This document shows, one piece after another, positions 61,298 through 61,879 of a stretch of 61,879 nucleotides of DNA. The DNA comes from a virus, in the IMG/VR virus record IMGVR_UViG_3300047508_000126, positions 1 through 61,879 of that record. One strand, 5' to 3'. Below the pieces are notes generated by a model, which had not been told where the DNA came from, searched no databases, and was given only the letters and a program-made list of their open reading frames with translations. The first letter of the stretch is position 1. Each line of letters starts with the position of its first letter. The translations under genes and the position numbers were made by a program.

Positions 61298-61762
61298 CTA
61301 ACCCCCAGCCCACGTCGAGATACTCGACACGACATGCTGCGCCGGCGCGGCGGTAGCCACGAACAGGTTGTGGGCCGCGCCCGCCGGGGCGAGGGCGAAG
61401 ACAAGCGGGGCGGCCAGCGCAACATAGGCGTACTGCGCTGACGGCGACCAGATCAGCGCCACGATCACGGTGGCAGCCATCGCCAGCGCCGCAAGAGTGA
61501 TCAGCGCCCATCCCAGGCCGCTGCCCGGCGCGGTGGACGCGCCGACAAGACCGAAAGCGCTCTCGATATGGGAGATGACCCACTGGCCGCCGGGGGTGAG
61601 GACCGCGACGGCACCAGCGCAGTACATGCCGATGATCACGAGGCGGTGCAGCCACGGGTGAGTGCCGGACGGCAGGTGGTTCAGGTGGCGGAGCAGCAGC
61701 CAGCACACCCCTGCCGTGACGAGCGCGACACCTGAACCGACCAGGGAAACGATCCCGCTCAC
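61298..61762 (-). CDS. Four-helix membrane protein of the transfer operon
   Basis: 154 residues from a GTG in GTGA overlap with the gene upstream. Helices near residues 5-25, 42-58, 83-108 and 111-135 (LVIIGMYCAGAVAVLTPGG; ALITLAALAMAATVIVALIW; YVALAAPLVFALAPAGAAHN). Position beside the TraB-like gene suggests a spread or channel protein. Function unproven. Confidence 0.6.
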   Translation of the reverse strand: MSGIVSLVGSGVALVTAGVCWLLLRHLNHLPSGTHPWLHRLVIIGMYCAGAVAVLTPGGQWVISHIESAFGLVGASTAPGSGLGWALITLAALAMAATVIVALIWSPSAQYAYVALAAPLVFALAPAGAAHNLFVATAAPAQHVVSSISTWAGG

Positions 61763-61879
61763 GGCTTATCCCCGATCTTCAGGCCGTCGTCGTAAGCGAA
61801 CGGGCGGGTCGCCTCATCGCGCGGCGGTGCTGGTACCGTCGTCCCCCCCGCAGCTGGCGGACGCTGCGGGGGGCCGACG
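61759..61879 (-). CDS. 3' part of a small membrane protein (continues at position 158-1)
   Basis: The frame enters from the window edge as VGPPQRPPAAGGTTVP and ends RPFAYDDGLKIGDKP with a TGA overlapping the next GTG. It has no start inside this end. Codons GTC-GGC-CCC match GTC-GGG-CCC read on the minus strand near position 50, so the two ends are one gene of about 74 residues on a circular map. Confidence 0.6.
   Translation of the reverse strand, partial: VGPPQRPPAAGGTTVPAPPRDEATRPFAYDDGLKIGDKP
61844..61873. repeat. Very stable GC hairpin at the window end
   Basis: CCCCCCGCAGC (61844-61854) and GCTGCGGGGGG (61863-61873) form an 11-bp stem with an 8-nt loop. It lies inside the junction gene and may explain the poor homopolymer sequence in the first 46 bases of the window. 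Confidence 0.75.

Overview
The window looks like an almost complete genome, about 62 kb, of a temperate siphovirus-type phage of a high-GC actinobacterium. Evidence for the host is the very GC-rich sequence, many GTG starts, chains of GTGA/ATGA overlaps, a WhiB regulator, a small MerR-type DNA-binding protein, and an actinobacterial TraB-type (FtsK/SpoIIIE) DNA translocase with a DUF2637 membrane protein. No species can be named from sequence alone. The map is probably circular: a minus-strand gene that runs off position 1 continues in frame at position 61879 and has coupled neighbours on both sides.

Layout. 1-1741 (minus) is the head of a long minus-strand operon (MerR-like protein, small proteins, WhiB) that passes through the map junction into 61879-55332, where it encodes membrane proteins, the TraB-like translocase, a DUF2637 protein, a PadR-like regulator and small zinc proteins. 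1870-4910 holds a divergent small-gene cluster and a minus-strand exported mini-peptide. 4969-7142 is an immunity-like region with an HTH repressor candidate, a ribbon-helix-helix protein and a Cro-like HTH protein around repeated operators. 7215-16843 is an early operon of tightly coupled small genes with a putative single-strand annealing protein, a replication-type winged-helix protein, zinc proteins, an orphan DNA methyltransferase and HNH nucleases. 16844-17248 is a repeat-rich noncoding region (candidate cos or origin) just before the packaging genes.

17249-50271 is the late region: HNH, terminase small and large subunits, portal, protease, HK97-fold capsid, an accessory island (tandem glycosyltransferase, nuclease, methyltransferase, several virion-surface-like proteins), connectors, major tail protein, tail chaperones with a clear -1 frameshift heptamer, tape measure, a distal tail protein with polyglycine modules, a baseplate/Tal-like protein, fibre, lysis proteins and a strong terminator. 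Minus-strand cargo genes interrupt it at 33339-33996, 42318-42839 and 49069-49353. 50282-52430 (minus) holds a tyrosine integrase and zinc proteins. 52534-55298 holds small regulators, an HNH-AP2 endonuclease and a secreted protein.

How it fits together: integrase, repressor and Cro-like proteins give a temperate life style, the late region makes a tailed particle, and the TraB/DUF2637 operon with adjacent repeats resembles the single-protein conjugation modules of actinobacterial plasmids and integrative elements. This suggests a phage that could also move as an intercellular plasmid or element. A further pattern is a set of eight genes, mostly regulators, whose start codon lies 6-7 nt after a TANNNT box, which suggests leaderless mRNAs.
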